Assembly (NCBI GenBank): GCA_015680905.1
Contig: CM027384.1
Span: forward strand, 64,053,001-64,117,000
From: Coptis chinensis
Taxonomy: Eukaryota; Streptophyta; Magnoliopsida; Ranunculales; Ranunculaceae
Direction: 5' to 3'
DNA: 64,000 nucleotides
Under the pieces are notes generated by a model. It saw only the letters and a program-made list of their open reading frames with translations. It made no database searches and was not told the DNA's origin. Both the position numbers and the translations under genes were made by a program. Of the stretch, positions 44,789 through 56,863 are shown in pieces; position 1 is the first letter of the stretch, and each line of letters begins with the position of its first letter.

Positions 44789-47700
44789 TCAGTTGACCAT
44801 GACCATATCCTCTATCACAGCCTTTGACGCTACGACCTCTTCTAATCTTTTCCACGTCAACTCCCTCTGTTGTTCTAAGCCTTTGGCTCTGGTCTCTTTC
44901 TCTAAATACTGTCTCTGGCACTCTTCAAACAATTCATTGTCCATTTCCAAGAACATCTTGCGCACATTGGAGGTCAACCCATGAACAGCCTGATTCCAGT
45001 GGCTCTGTATGTTCTTCTCAAGTGCTTCATAGATTATTGGGAAAATCACAGTTCGATTCTGGGCCATTAATGTCACAATGTGATCGTTATTCCACAAGAA
45101 AAGGGCACGTTCCGCGACCTGCGATTCAAACTACTCTGTCAAAGACTGCACACTTAATTTGGGTAAAACCTATTGTCCTTTTACGTATAACTAAGTAAAG
45201 AATAAAGACAGTTATCCACAATCCACCTAAATAAAAATAACTTTGCTAAAACTCTGCTAGATCAATACTATATAGCCATTAATTACAAGGGGTTCTTAAG
45301 ACAATCAAAATATCGAGATAACTTTTCCTAATCCGTCTCAATAATATTCTGCATAAAATGACCTGAAGAAACTTTCTTTAAGCCGTTGTTGATAATTGAT
45401 AAAAGAGAAAGGGGCAGGTCCAGCAAAAGAAAAAACACATTGGTTGAGAAAGGCTCCACAGCAGTTGGAGGATTTTAATGAGAAACTAATCAGCATTTCC
45501 TCAAAAAAGAATGTAATTACTGATGCCGATAAAGTTATCATAAATTACATGAGTGGTAAATTCGTAGTAGTAGAATATTGACAGTGCTGATGATTATTAT
45601 ATAATTAAAGTATTAAACAAATTTCTCCCCAAACTTATATCAGTACACGCAGTATGGGGTGGGGGGAAGATTCTACTAGTCACAATTAAGACTCAAAATA
45701 AAAAGTAACTTCGACTAATAAAATATCGAAAACTAAGCAAAAAAAAGATCACTCTATACCTGCATTTTCTCCAGATAGTTGTGCTTCAGACAATGTTATA
45801 TATTATGCTTTAAGAACGCTAGGATGTTGAATTCTTCATAAAAATCTCAGTTTAAAGTCAACATCATGAGGGCAACTCTTACAAAATTTGTGTACTTCAA
45901 TAGTGGCAGAAAAGTTTAGATCAAGTGGCAACATCCCTGAGGATGAATTTGACAGACCCCTTAAATCTGTTTTCCCATGACAAAGGGACTCGAACATGAG
46001 ACCTTGACCCCAACCTCCAAAAGCTGGACCAGTAGTCCACTAGACGCCTTCACTTACACTTTTCCCTAGTGGACTTTTGCTAAATTTGCTATTAATACAC
46101 AGTAAAATGGCTGACTATTTATATTAGTCTTCCAACGGAAGAGAAGAAGATCTGACCTCTGGCATAAGTAAGACAATCCCAAAATCACGTCCTAGACCCT
46201 AGTCAACAAACTTCTAACCAAATTTGCATCACTTTTAAGGTAAATTTGGTAGTACACAAAGTTTTATTCCCCACTGGAAATATTACTGCAGGAACCACCT
46301 TTTGAGGAGATATAAAAGACCCATTCTTTTTTTTAATAAGAACCTTCTCAGCTTGTCCACTAAAGAGAGCACAAAATTTTATTTTGTGTTATAATCTCAT
46401 CAGAAGTCTCCTGCGCCATCCCAGTATGTTGACATTCCCAAAAACTTAGCATTTTGAAGTAGTGTAATTGGGAAAACTTTCCCAAGAAATCCCCTGATTC
46501 CTGAAATATTCAGGTGGGGAAGCTTTGGTGTCAATAAAAAACAGCCTTGGTTTTATACCAAGTACAGCCCAAGTATAAAAATCATTACAAAACAGCTTTC
46601 TCCCTCAACAACACATGATTGCGAATACCTTCCTAGTTTCCATATTGTATAAGAGATGAAGATCTCAAATCCTGTTATGTCACAACAAAAATTCCAGGAG
46701 AAGAATTTTTAAATACACACTTAACCATAGTTAAAACTTAAAACCAGGGAGGAAATACTAAACTACTAAACATTAACAACTAGAATGTAATCCTAGCACA
46801 TAGTTGATCCAATACTCATTTGACTTTTATACTGAAAGAGTACATCACAAATTAGGTAAAAGATAATGTTTGAAAAGTGACAACATAAGCCATCCAGTTT
46901 CAGAAAAACTCTAGGACATAAAGTGTTATCAATTATCAAATGATTTACATCCCAATCCTGAACATCAGAATTCAAAATATCAGATCCTCCTTACAGTAAA
47001 AGAATCATTCAAACCGATTTGAGACGAGAATAGAAGTTTCGAAGTATTAGGAAATCTGTTTACAAGAGCATATGCAAAGACATTCTCTTGGTACGTGAAC
47101 TTATATTGCACTATTGGTATTTAAACTTAAACTTTCTCCGCGAAAAGAAAAACACTGCCTAATTTATGAATGGACGGGATTGAGGACATATCTAAAAGAC
47201 TCGTAATTTCACTCATGTGGAGAGCCACACGATTTTCCAAATCGAATGATTAAAAGCCAACAATGTGGCAAGACAAAAAAACATGTCTTCGTTGCTTTCT
47301 CCTCTGGCTAAAAGCCAATAACAACAACACAGTGGTTTGGAACTCACACCTTCGCCCTCTTGCCTTCTTTCTCTCATTTTCCTTTCTTCTTCCCCCTCCT
47401 AAAGTCCAAATTCCAAAGTTCACTAGAATCAGATATATCAACACCCAATTTCACAAAATCCAGATGAGTGGAGTGGAAGTCCATTCAATTGAATTAGTGT
47501 AAATTTCTCATGTAATTAATTTGTGCTCCTCCATTGGGTTATATAGGTTCTCTTTAGCGTTTTGGGCATAATTCGTCCACAATCATGGCTGAAGATGATG
47601 ATCTAATATATGTCATTTAGAGTCGTCAGGAGTGATTACAATGTGAAAACATTTCTCAAGTTTCTCTCTTGTGCTCTCACAAACAAATATTTTGGTTCCC

Positions 47701-50700
47701 TGCTCTCATGGTGCCCATGCTAAATTGCTAATTACAACCCAAATAAACATTCGATTCCACTTAAGCAACGTCCCGCTCAAGAGTTCCATGAACTTGAGCA
47801 TTGCTAAAAACAGTTAACCTTTCACGAACCCCGGCATTGCTGAAAGCTTGACTTAATGTTGACAATAAACATATGGTGAAAGGAAAAGTTGAATTGAGGT
47901 AGGTACGCCGGTGTAAGGAAATGACAGAGAGAGAGAGAGGTGCATTTATTGTTGTTAGATTGGCCCTTTGCCGAATGACATGTTTTTGTCTTGCCGTCTT
48001 GCCACATTACTGGCTTTTAATTGTTAAATTTGGAGAATGATGTGGTTCTCCACTAGTAAATTATGAGTCTTTCATATATGTCCCCAGATCCCGTCCTATT
48101 ATTAAAATAAATGAAAAGGGGGGCACAAGATAAGAAAGATCATGAACACACTTGTTTCTATTTTCTGGTAATCATCACGCATACCTGAGTACACACACCC
48201 TTCCCACCAACCCGAGCCACACAACCTAGAAAACATAAAATGAAGTAGAAAAATTCTCACAGAGAAAAACAATAAGAGAACCAACAAGTAAAATCCTGTT
48301 CATTGTTGAATGCTAAAACTCACTACAACAAGAACAAGCAAAAGGGTAGATGGGGCGATTTACTGAATCAATACGTCAAGAGTAAATACATCAACTCATT
48401 ATGAAAGAAAAATTAAAGGTAAAATAGGGTTAACAGAAACCGAATCTATTTCAGGTGTTCACCTCAATTTTTTAAAGATACTAAATACTTATAAGGGGCC
48501 CCTACTTATAATCAATGTTCTAAAAAATGCTAGGAGGTAGTCGGGTAGTGGGTGAGCGCCTAGACGGACTAGGCAGTTTTTTTTCTAATAAATATATTAT
48601 AATATGTAGTCGTGCACACACTATACTACAAGAAGTGAAGAAATCAAACGTTTACCATAATTCAAAAAATAAACACAAACAAAAATATTTATTACAAAAA
48701 GGCGTAACAGTTGAAGAAGAAGGCATGTTATCTGCTCGAGTTAAATAGGGAGACCAAATAGCGACTTGATATAAAAACACATTCTCTTTCCTATAGTGGC
48801 ATATAATTTACATTGGGATCTAGTCTTTCAAACTCATTCAAATCTTAAGCCTTCACGGGCCTTCTATTTTCGACATTTAATTATTTTTTGAAAAAAAAAT
48901 TGAGCCGATTAGTTTGCCCAGCCCAACTATCGGCCAGCCTAGACTGCCTAGGGACCGATTAGTCTTCCTAGCCCGCCTAGACCACTTTTTGAACCGACTT
49001 AGGCCTAGCGCCTAGAGACTGCCTAGGCGACACCTAGACCAATTTTTAGAACACTGCTTATAATTAAAGGGATGGAACGTATAAACAACAGCTTTTGTAC
49101 AAAGGTTATACAAACGGTCCTCTTGTGAACTTAAAAGATGACTCAACTGCTGACTATTGGTGGATGTGGTCTCCTGCCCATTGAGGTCGTCCTCACAAAA
49201 AGTCAACTGATATTGATATTTTTAATTTTGTCAAAAGTAAACCAAAATTGAACACTCTGACCGTCAGATAATTTTAAAAGTTGACAGCAATTTTGAACAA
49301 GGTTAGAAATGTTTGATTGAGCTGATTATGGTAATGATGATATCCACGGTGGAGAGATCATCTATGCCAAACATCATCTCGTGATTCATCGTGTAAGTGC
49401 CCTTAGTATATAGATCCCATCCCAAAATTAAAGCACTAAGAGAATAAAAGATGTGTGTAGCAACTCCCAATGTAACTCCAACCCCCTATCACCATTCCAA
49501 CCCTCATTTAAGGAGCAATTCCAAGGATGAGAGTCGAAGACAATCATCTCAGAGTAAAGGATCCAAAGGAGAGGAAAATATTTTAGAAAGTTGCTAGAAA
49601 ATCCACCGACACCCCCACTCCTTTTTAATGATGCAATGGATACAAAGGGGAGGAGGAGGAATCAATTGCACAGAAGTATAAAAACCTTCTTGGTAGCTAA
49701 AGAATGAGGACAATATACATAAGATAAATACAAGTCTGAATTTCATTTGAGGATTCCTCGTATGTCTAAGGGAAGAGCCCATGGAAATAAAAGTCAAAAA
49801 TAGGCTAAAGTTCATCAAAGGGGTCCTTCCAACAAGGTGGAGCTAACTATTTTTCTGAAAATAATATCTGACTGAGTATCAAATAAAATGTTAAAAAGTG
49901 GTGTACCTCCACAAATTAATAGAAATAAGTCAAATAACTAACCTATTATAGCATATTGTCATATAGTACCCCGAGAATTCCTTTCCCAGAAAAAAATACT
50001 CATTTGTGAATATGTACAGAGTGGCAGCCACAGCCAAGGGGGTGTCTCAGATTCTCACTTAGACGAAAGTAATTGGGAGTAAACTCAGAGCCTAATTCCT
50101 ATTGCATCATATATTAGGCCGGGATTTCAGTTGAGAATTTATTGGGTTGTTATTTTTGCATGCAACTAGTGCAACTAAACAGTTTAGAATATGAACCATA
50201 TTGATTGCGGAGAAAGCAGAGAAGATGGAGTTAGATGTATCAATGCTTCAAACGAGGAAAGGTGAATGAATATATATATTCCGTAACCAAGAGAATGAAG
50301 CCTCCACAGCATGTCATACACTAAAAAAGTTAGTACCTTAAAAACGATTATTCATTCATGTCAAATGTTGATAATTTAATGAAAAGCCTAATGTATTCAC
50401 AACAAGGATGATAATGCATGATTCATGTAGTAGGAAGTAAGAAATTAAAAAGTGCAAAGAAACTTATGAGAATATAAATTGATTCCCAACCTGGAAATGA
50501 GAGCTTGTGAGGCATCGACCTATCTGTCTGAAAAGGGGAACCATACATCTTTGGAATTCTGCAGATTGTGTTGACTCCAGCACTTCCTCTAACTCCCCAA
50601 GAAAGAGAACTTCCTTCTGACAGTTGGTAACTGGCCAGTACTTCAATAACCCCCTTATAACAGTATCTGCGAGCTTGTAATCTTTTTCGACAAACTGAGT

Positions 50701-51636
50701 AATGCAGTACGACAGCTGCTGATGGTAGAATGCTACAGACTTAGGCTTATGAAGTGGAATAAGAGCGCGAACAAGAAACAACTTATGTTCCTCTTTCATT
50801 GGCAGGGCAAATCCGTTGATTATGCTTCCAAGAATCTCCAACAACTCACCTATTCCACTATGCCTCTCAGTCTCAAATATGAAACGGTAGAAGATATTAT
50901 TGATACCTCTTCTTATAAATGGGCGGTGCACCATGAACTTCCCATATATACGATGAAGGACAGTCTTCAAATACTCCCGTTCACGAGGATCCTCAGAATC
51001 AAACAGATCAAGTAGCTTCATAACGAAAGAATGATCAATATATCGCTTTGCAATCTTTGTGTCAGTGTCTGTCGAAACAATGTATCTCAATAGCAATTCA
51101 TAGACAATTTGCAAATGCGGCCAGGAGGGTTCAAGATACGAATCGTCTTCCTCAGGATCACCACTTTCCATCCCAGTATTCTCGTGTGAAGCCGGAGGCA
51201 GACACCGAAAGATATTAACTGAAACCATTCGTATTAGTTCTTCTTGAACAACCTCTGTAATTTTCCCCGAACCAGATTGTATAAAATCCACAATCTCAAG
51301 CAACATCTGACGCTTAATCTCCTTCTCTCTAGCTGATTTGACCGTATCCGTAAAATCAAACAGTATACTACATATCCTTAGCTTACGAAGAAACAAGTTC
51401 TGTCGATCCGAAATAGCCACATCTCTAAACAAAGGAAGTGTCTCAACAACAACAACACTCGATACTGAAGCCCGATCAACCCCATTCGCCGTAACCACCC
51501 CACCTCCTCCACTCTGTTGCTGAGTATCATGATTTACACTAACATTCGAAGAAGAAGTCGAATTGGATACACCATCACTACTAGTATCCGATTTCGAAAA
51601 CTTCTTTTGCCCACGCTTTATAATCTTATTAAACAT
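44789..51636 (-). CDS. PP2A regulatory subunit B' (B56 family)
   Basis: Two exons on the minus strand: 51636-50491 (382 codons) and 45118-44789 (109 residues plus stop), with a GT-AG intron of 5,372 bp in phase 0. The 491-residue product has a Ser-rich head starting [12 protein letters not shown], then the B56 HEAT-like repeat domain from about residue 68 (LPLFRDV) onward. Typical blocks are [19 protein letters not shown] (92-110), [19 protein letters not shown] (168-186), [20 protein letters not shown] (231-250), [20 protein letters not shown] (259-278) and LHKPK, and after the junction [11 protein letters not shown] and [10 protein letters not shown]. The B' subunit docks on the A-C core and selects substrates of protein phosphatase 2A. 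The head resembles the Arabidopsis B'alpha/beta group rather than theta. Length is normal and nothing is broken. Confidence 0.95.
45950..46050 (-). mobile_element. tRNA-related SINE-like unit
   Basis: On the minus strand, a box B-like GTTCGAGTCC (complement of 45986-45995) follows GGACTACTGGTCCAGC and GGTTGGGGTCAAGGTCTC. The box A-like part (complement of 46029-46042) fits the consensus only in part. It may be a SINE head or an old tRNA relic. Confidence 0.4.
47172..48096. mobile_element. Non-autonomous element with 110-150-bp inverted repeats (Mutator-like)
   Basis: Both ends start GGACGGGAT and run inward in inverted copies. Shared words are GGACATAT, AAAGACTC, ATTAAAAGCCA and AATGTGGCAAGAC, and the similarity reaches about 47330 on the left. 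Such long repeats suggest a Mutator-type element. The flanks TTTATGAAT and TATTATTAA do not form a clear 9-bp duplication. The 600-bp centre has a Pro-rich short frame (47263-47502) without a known domain. Confidence 0.65.
48513..49056. mobile_element. hAT MITE with GCCTAGGC-rich interior, 544 bp
   Basis: Left end CAATGTTCTAAAAAATG; right end reversed CAGTGTTCTAAAAATTGG. Perfect 8-bp duplications CTTATAAT flank it (48505-48512 and 49057-49064). Both subterminal regions are rich in CTAGGC and CCTAG words. No coding capacity. Confidence 0.9.
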
Positions 51637-51960
51637 CTCCCCCCACCACTTGAAAACCCTAGAAACTTAACTAAGATCCAATTAACTATAAAAGTAGCAC
51701 TAATCTATTAGAATAAACTTTGGCTTCTGTTTAATTTCAGTATAAATGTAAAGTTACAGTAAAAGTGGGAAAAAAGATACCTTTTTTGAGTGTTGTTAAG
51801 AAATCTGGTTATTGGGAGACCAAATTAGTAATAGCATGAGTAAAAATGAGTGAGACTTTGGGTTGGAGAGTGAAAGAGAGAGAGAAAAGAGGAGGATCCA
51901 GTGGGAGTTGAGAAATAAAGTAAGTAAAAGATAACTACAAAGGGAAACTCGAACTTGGTC
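51637..51960 (-). promoter_or_regulatory. 5' UTR and proximal promoter of PP2A B'
   Basis: On the minus strand, a CT-rich tract (complement of 51860-51900, GAGAGTGAAAGAGAGAGAGA) lies upstream of the ATG, as is common in plant 5' UTRs and core promoters. No clear TATA box was found. Part of this region (51766-51880) is duplicated at 53502-53690. Confidence 0.45.
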
Positions 51961-52167
51961 CAACTGTTTCTGTTTTAACACTTGTGTAATAAGTAAATAA
52001 AATTGGTCGTGTTAAAAGGATAACCTATTTTGAGATCAACAGTTGAAAAAGCTCCATTGAAATAGAAGAGACACCAAAACCAAAAACAAAAACTACACCA
52101 TTATGGAAGCACTATTTAGAATTGACATGTTACTTATCTTAATATTATTATTAATATTGGTCAGATT

Positions 52168-52696
52168 GGCGAGTCATTAGGCTATCCAACTCGTACCATT
52201 TGTCTCACTCGTTAGTATTTGGAACTTCTGTGGAAGAGTGTTCGCTGAAATTCTTCTTGAAAAAATTTGCTTTCCTCGTCCACTTATGATTGCGGCTGTA
52301 CTTCTCTTAACTTGTGCTGCCCATTTGCTCATCGCCTTCCCCAAACCTGCCTCGCTCTATGTTGCTTCAATCATAGTTGCCTTTTGTTTGGGAGCACAAC
52401 TGACGTTGCTCTACACTGTTTTCGGCCTCAAATACTTTGCCACATTGTTCAACTGCGGGCAAATGGCGAGTTCCCTTGGGTCCTATGTGTTCAATGTGAT
52501 AGTGTCTGGGAGGCAATGAAGCAACTCGCTCAGAAAGGTATCAGCAGGGATTCAGTGAAGGAATTGACTTGCATTGGACCTCAATGTTATAGATTGCCTT
52601 TTATTATACTCGCAGCAGCAGAGCATTCTTGGAGCCTTGTTTACTCTTATATTGGCGATGAGGACTCAAGAATTTTACAAAGGGGATTGATTGTAT
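52168..52696 (+). pseudogene. Fragment of an NFD4/nodulin-like membrane transporter
   Basis: Translates in pieces as SLGYPTRTICL, then in another frame SLVSIWNFCGRVFAEILLEK, FPRPLMIAAVLLLTCAAHLL, ASIIVAFCLGAQ and FGLKYFATLFNCGQMASSLG. After a gap come EAMKQLAQKGISRDSVKELT, CIGPQCYRLPFIILAA and, in a third frame, ILAMRTQEFYKG. This is the order of the C-terminal transmembrane part of plant NFD4-like (nodulin-like/MFS) proteins. Frameshifts and a deletion after VIVSG disable it, and the N-terminal half is missing. It lies head to head with the B' gene, about 500 bp from its start codon. Confidence 0.85.
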
Positions 52697-52697
52697 G

Positions 52698-53120
52698 AAC
52701 AATGATATTTGGTTATGAACAATAATTGTTCATACTTCAACATGAACTATGAATAATCACAGGTCGTATGAAACTTCAACATAAGTTGTGCATAATCATT
52801 GTTCATGCCTCAACATGAGCTATGAACAATCACTGTTCATATATTAACATTGTTCATACCTCAAACATGAGCTATAAACAATCAATGTTCGTATAATTAT
52901 TCATACATATTCGGGGTATGAACAATCATTGTTCATATCTCAACATGAGCTATAAACAATCATTGTTCATATGCACAATCACTGTTCATATCTTAACATA
53001 ATGTAAGATTAGTAATAACACCTATTGGATTATGAACAATCATTGTCCATACATATTTAGGGTTGTTCATACATCAACATAGCGTATGAGGTATATTCAC
53101 GTATTTGGGTATGAACAATC
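52698..53120. repeat. Palindromic minisatellite, about 34-bp unit
   Basis: The recurrent core is ATGAACAATCATTGTTCAT, itself a near-perfect palindrome, joined by ACCTCAACATGAGCT spacers. About eight to ten imperfect copies are seen. Each could form a small hairpin or cruciform. Confidence 0.85.
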
Positions 53121-53501
53121 ACCAAATTTCTCTGCTTTGTAAACTTAACACAGAGGCGTGAAACTGGTATTTAAAAAAATAAATAAAAATTTCTATGTTT
53201 TATATCTATAATAACACGGTGGGGTAAATCTGGTATTTTAAAAAAAATAAAAAGCCTGGGCCAACTTATTTTGTCCTTGAGAGTTACTAAAATTGAAATC
53301 ATGGGTTCGTAGGTTATTTAATGTTGGAATTTGTCTTTGTGAATTACTAAAAAAACGGTGCCATCTAGAGTTGTTTTTTCCCGATATTGGTTCTCTTGAC
53401 TCTTTTCTTGCTATTTTTTTAGGGTTATTTAGTGTGAAAATTTGGTCATTAATGACAATCAACTAACGGTAGGAAGGACCAAACGCTAATAAACGGTAGG
53501 T

Positions 53502-53690
53502 AGGAAAAAAGATATATTTTTTTAGTGTTGTTAAGAAATTTGGTTATTGGGAGACCAAATTAGTGAAACGAGTAATTAGTAGTTGGAGAGATCATGTTTA
53601 GAAATGGATTTGTGGATTGGGTAAGATTGATTTGTGGAGATTTGGTAATGATTGGAGTAAAAAAGAGAAGACTGGAGAGTGAAAGAGAGA
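53502..53690. repeat. Duplicated fragment of the B' upstream region
   Basis: GTGTTGTTAAGAAATTTGG, TTATTGGGAGACCAAATTAG and GGAGAGTGAAAGAGAGAG also stand at 51783-51880 upstream of PP2A B', in the same order and orientation. The copy here carries about 75 bp of extra sequence in the middle. Confidence 0.85.
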
Positions 53691-53880
53691 GAAGACTAGA
53701 AGTTTTGAATTTTGTGTTATTGGTTGTTTACCACTTTGTTCGTTTTCAAGAATATGGCTTAAAGAATAGTCACAAATCAAATATAGAAATTCAAAAATTA
53801 TTTTAGACAAAAATAAGCAAATTACAGAATATGGCTAAAAGAATAGTCACAAATCAAAATAAGCAAATTACAAAAATTTA

Positions 53881-54435
53881 GGGTGATCTTGGAAACACCC
53901 ATAAAAACACTCCCATACCCCAACTTTAAAATAAATAAATAAAATTATTTTAGACACATTTATATTCCTACATTATCTTTTTTTTTATTAGGCATACCCA
54001 TGACAAAACAATTCATTTATTAGAATATATTAAGGACCCAATACTAAGTTTTTCACTTGTAACTATATGTTCTTTTTCTTCTATAAAAAAAAATGATCTT
54101 GATTTCTTCTCCAATAACTTCTTCTTTAACAATATTTTTCTCACTAATAAACATGCAAGCATCCATGCCACCTTTGATTTGAATCAATCATACCAAAGTA
54201 ATGGGGATGAATACCAACCTAATGAGGATGGAAAAAAAATCAAAATCAAATTTTGACGAATGGGGAAAGAAGAAGATTGTCAGAAAAAAAAAATGCATGC
54301 GTTTTTTTTTTTATTGAAAATACTCCAAATTAATTTGGGGGAGATTATTGGATTGAGGTAGCTGTTGGGGTATGACAAAAACTTTAGTTAGTTATTGGGT
54401 ATGGGAGTGTTTTTATGGGTGTGTCTAAGATCACC
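53881..54435. mobile_element. MITE with 41-bp inverted repeats, 555 bp
   Basis: Left GGGTGATCTTGGAAACACCC then ATAAAAACACTCCCATACCC; the right end is its inverted copy with few changes (GGGTATGGGAGTGTTTTTAT, then GGGTGTGTCTAAGATCACC). The flanks AAAAATTTA and TAATTTTTA agree at 6 of 9 positions, suggesting a 9-bp duplication and Mutator-type origin. Low-complexity interior; no gene. Confidence 0.82.
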
Positions 54436-54558
54436 TAATTTTTAATTGAAATGAAACAGGCATTAGCAAAATACAGAACATGTTAACTCAAACAGGGCAT
54501 AAGCAAAAATGCAAAATACAGAACATGTCCACTCACACATGGTATAAGCAAAATACAA

Positions 54559-54819
54559 TCAGTGATGGTACTCCTGGTCTTTGAGAAGTTGAGGAAAAGT
54601 ATCAAAAAATTTCCCACAACATCTGTAACTCCCAACATGCATGTAGGCCTCAACAATCTTTTCATTCATAATTTCCACCAAATATGGCCCTAAAAACACC
54701 CTAATGACATCCTCAGAAATCTCTGTTGTTCCAAAGATATGAACTGCCAGGACGCGGGCCTTTGATAAGTGTAGTTCTTTCTTGTCATCCCAGCGCATAT
54801 TCATCCAATCATTCCACAT
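54559..54819 (-). CDS. Hypothetical 86-residue open frame
   Basis: The product starts MWNDWMNMRWDDKKELHLSK and continues with EISEDVIRVFLGPYLVEIMN, ending in LLKDQEYHH. Codon and residue mix look protein-like rather than random. I do not recognise a family. No splice partner or promoter was identified. It may be an exon or pseudogene fragment. Confidence 0.3.
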   Translation of the reverse strand: MWNDWMNMRWDDKKELHLSKARVLAVHIFGTTEISEDVIRVFLGPYLVEIMNEKIVEAYMHVGSYRCCGKFFDTFPQLLKDQEYHH

Positions 54820-54901
54820 GCCTTAACGCTGCTCATATGTGGTTATTGTTTCTGGTTCTCCCATCATATAGTATATAAGAAAGAGGATATATATTGATAA
54901 T

Positions 54902-55230
54902 CCACTACAACATAAAGGGTTTTTAGCAGTGCACCCAGCCTTTTGCAATGCCATAAAATTGTTGCTACATGTCACCTATTGCAACACCTTTTGGGGCTGC
55001 TAAAAGTATGTCGTGCTATCAGGTTTAAAATACATGGATTTATCTGTTGCAACGCCTCTCACGTGGCAAATGGTTGTAATTATATTTTTGAAAAAAAGAA
55101 AAATAAATTATTTTAGAAGGGCTTTATCATTTACAATGTTGTTGTCGCGGCTAAAATTAAATTGATCATTTGTAGCACCGCTTTCGTTGCAACAAGTTTT
55201 TATATGAATGGCAATTTTTTTTAGTATAGT
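54902..55230. mobile_element. Possible CACTA-like remnant
   Basis: Starts CACTACAACATAAAGG, the usual opening of CACTA elements. Inside are words such as GCAACACC and GTTGCAAC in both orientations. The right end (TTTTTTTTAGTATAGT) resembles an altered inverted terminus. No 3-bp duplication can be confirmed. Confidence 0.4.
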
Positions 55231-55380
55231 TTTGTTGCAACCATAGTGGTGTTGATAATGGATTCCTATGGGTGGGCCAATTTTTTATTCTTGGCGTTCG
55301 AACACAAAACTAAAAATAAAAAATTGTACTCTAACCTAAATGAGTAAATGACTACCGAGTTACCAAAAAAAACAAAGAAA

Positions 55381-55780
<400 letters not shown>

Positions 55781-56863
55781 GCATTGACCATATGCAACAA
55801 GGCCTTAAACCATTAGGAATTCTCTAGTGGACGAGCTTAAGCCTCATGAGAGTTTTCCAAAGAAGGTACTCACAAACTTTTTCTATCTAGTACAAAGGGT
55901 CTTGTCTCCTTATTTATTCTCAGAAATTTATACATCTCATTAGCGGGGAATAATTAAGGACAAATTCCTTTGAACTTAGGATAACATATATACAGTAATT
56001 TAATCATCTAAAGATAAATGCACAAACATGAGCAGTGAAATACAAAAGTAGAGTCGTTTCCAAAACTTTTGGAAAGCGTCCTTAAGGTGGGTTCTCACAA
56101 GGATGTGTTAAAACACAAACTCTCTGATAGATTCACTCAAGTTTTGTTCTCTCAAATGCAACGGACATTTATATTCCTCACATACACGAATGACATCCAA
56201 AGGAAACCGGGGTCGATTGATCACAATTACCACTTACTATCATCACACCAACATATTCCTAATCGAGCTAGAGGTCTTTTATTATGAATTACGGGGCTAG
56301 GGTGATGGTTTAGAAAGAAAAATGTAAGGGAAAAACAAAATCTGATAAGTTGAGAAATTGGGTCTTCGTGATACTTGTAACTAGAGAAACCCCATTTTGT
56401 TCTTTATTTCCGAATTGTGATTCATTCTTTAGCCTTTTAGCTTTGTGACTCCATATGATTGTGATTTTTGGGAGTTCTAACTTTGTTTTTGTTTCTTTTT
56501 ACTTTTGTTTTTGATATCTATTCATTTTGATTTTGAACTTTTAGGAGATTCGATATTTTAGTCCTTTGATTTTTTTGGGAGTTTTGGTTTTTTATGGGTC
56601 TTTATTTTCTTTTCTTTCTTTTTGAAGCAACTAACTTATCTATTTTTGTACAAGGTCTTCTTTTCTCTTTTCCTAATACTCATCCAATTCTTAACTCGTT
56701 AGCTGGGTAAGCTTTTTATTGTGTGTTGTAACGGGTGAGGGATTGATGACGAAGAATAAAAATACTTTTAGAAATTTTTGAAGGCTCAAAAAGGGGTAAC
56801 TAGAGGAAAAAATATATTTTTGGGGTTTTAACGTTTATTTGACTATATCGATCTAAAAATGGC
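55781..56863 (-). repeat. Retrotransposon 3' noncoding fragment, copy 1
   Basis: Parallels 62969-64000 over its whole length. Shared words are AAGGCCTTAAACCA, GAGAGTTTTCCAAAGAAGG, CGAGCTAGAGGTCTTT/GAGCTAGAGGTC and CTATATCGATC. In copy 2 the minus-strand reading leads into a polypurine tract and an LTR, so this is probably the same retrotransposon region without its LTR. Confidence 0.7.

Larger units (their letters stand above)
45119..50490 (-). other. Large intron of PP2A B'
   Basis: 5.4 kb between the two coding exons. It holds a SINE-like unit, a long-TIR element and a hAT MITE, described separately. The rest (for example 46090-47170 and 49060-50490) shows no gene or clear repeat ends. Confidence 0.85.

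Noticed and set aside
47250..47502. Short Pro-rich open frames on both strands
   Set aside because: Inside the long-TIR element in the PP2A B' intron; no known domain and no expression signal.
50722..51523. Plus-strand frames opposite PP2A B' exon 1
   Set aside because: Shadows of the minus-strand coding exon.
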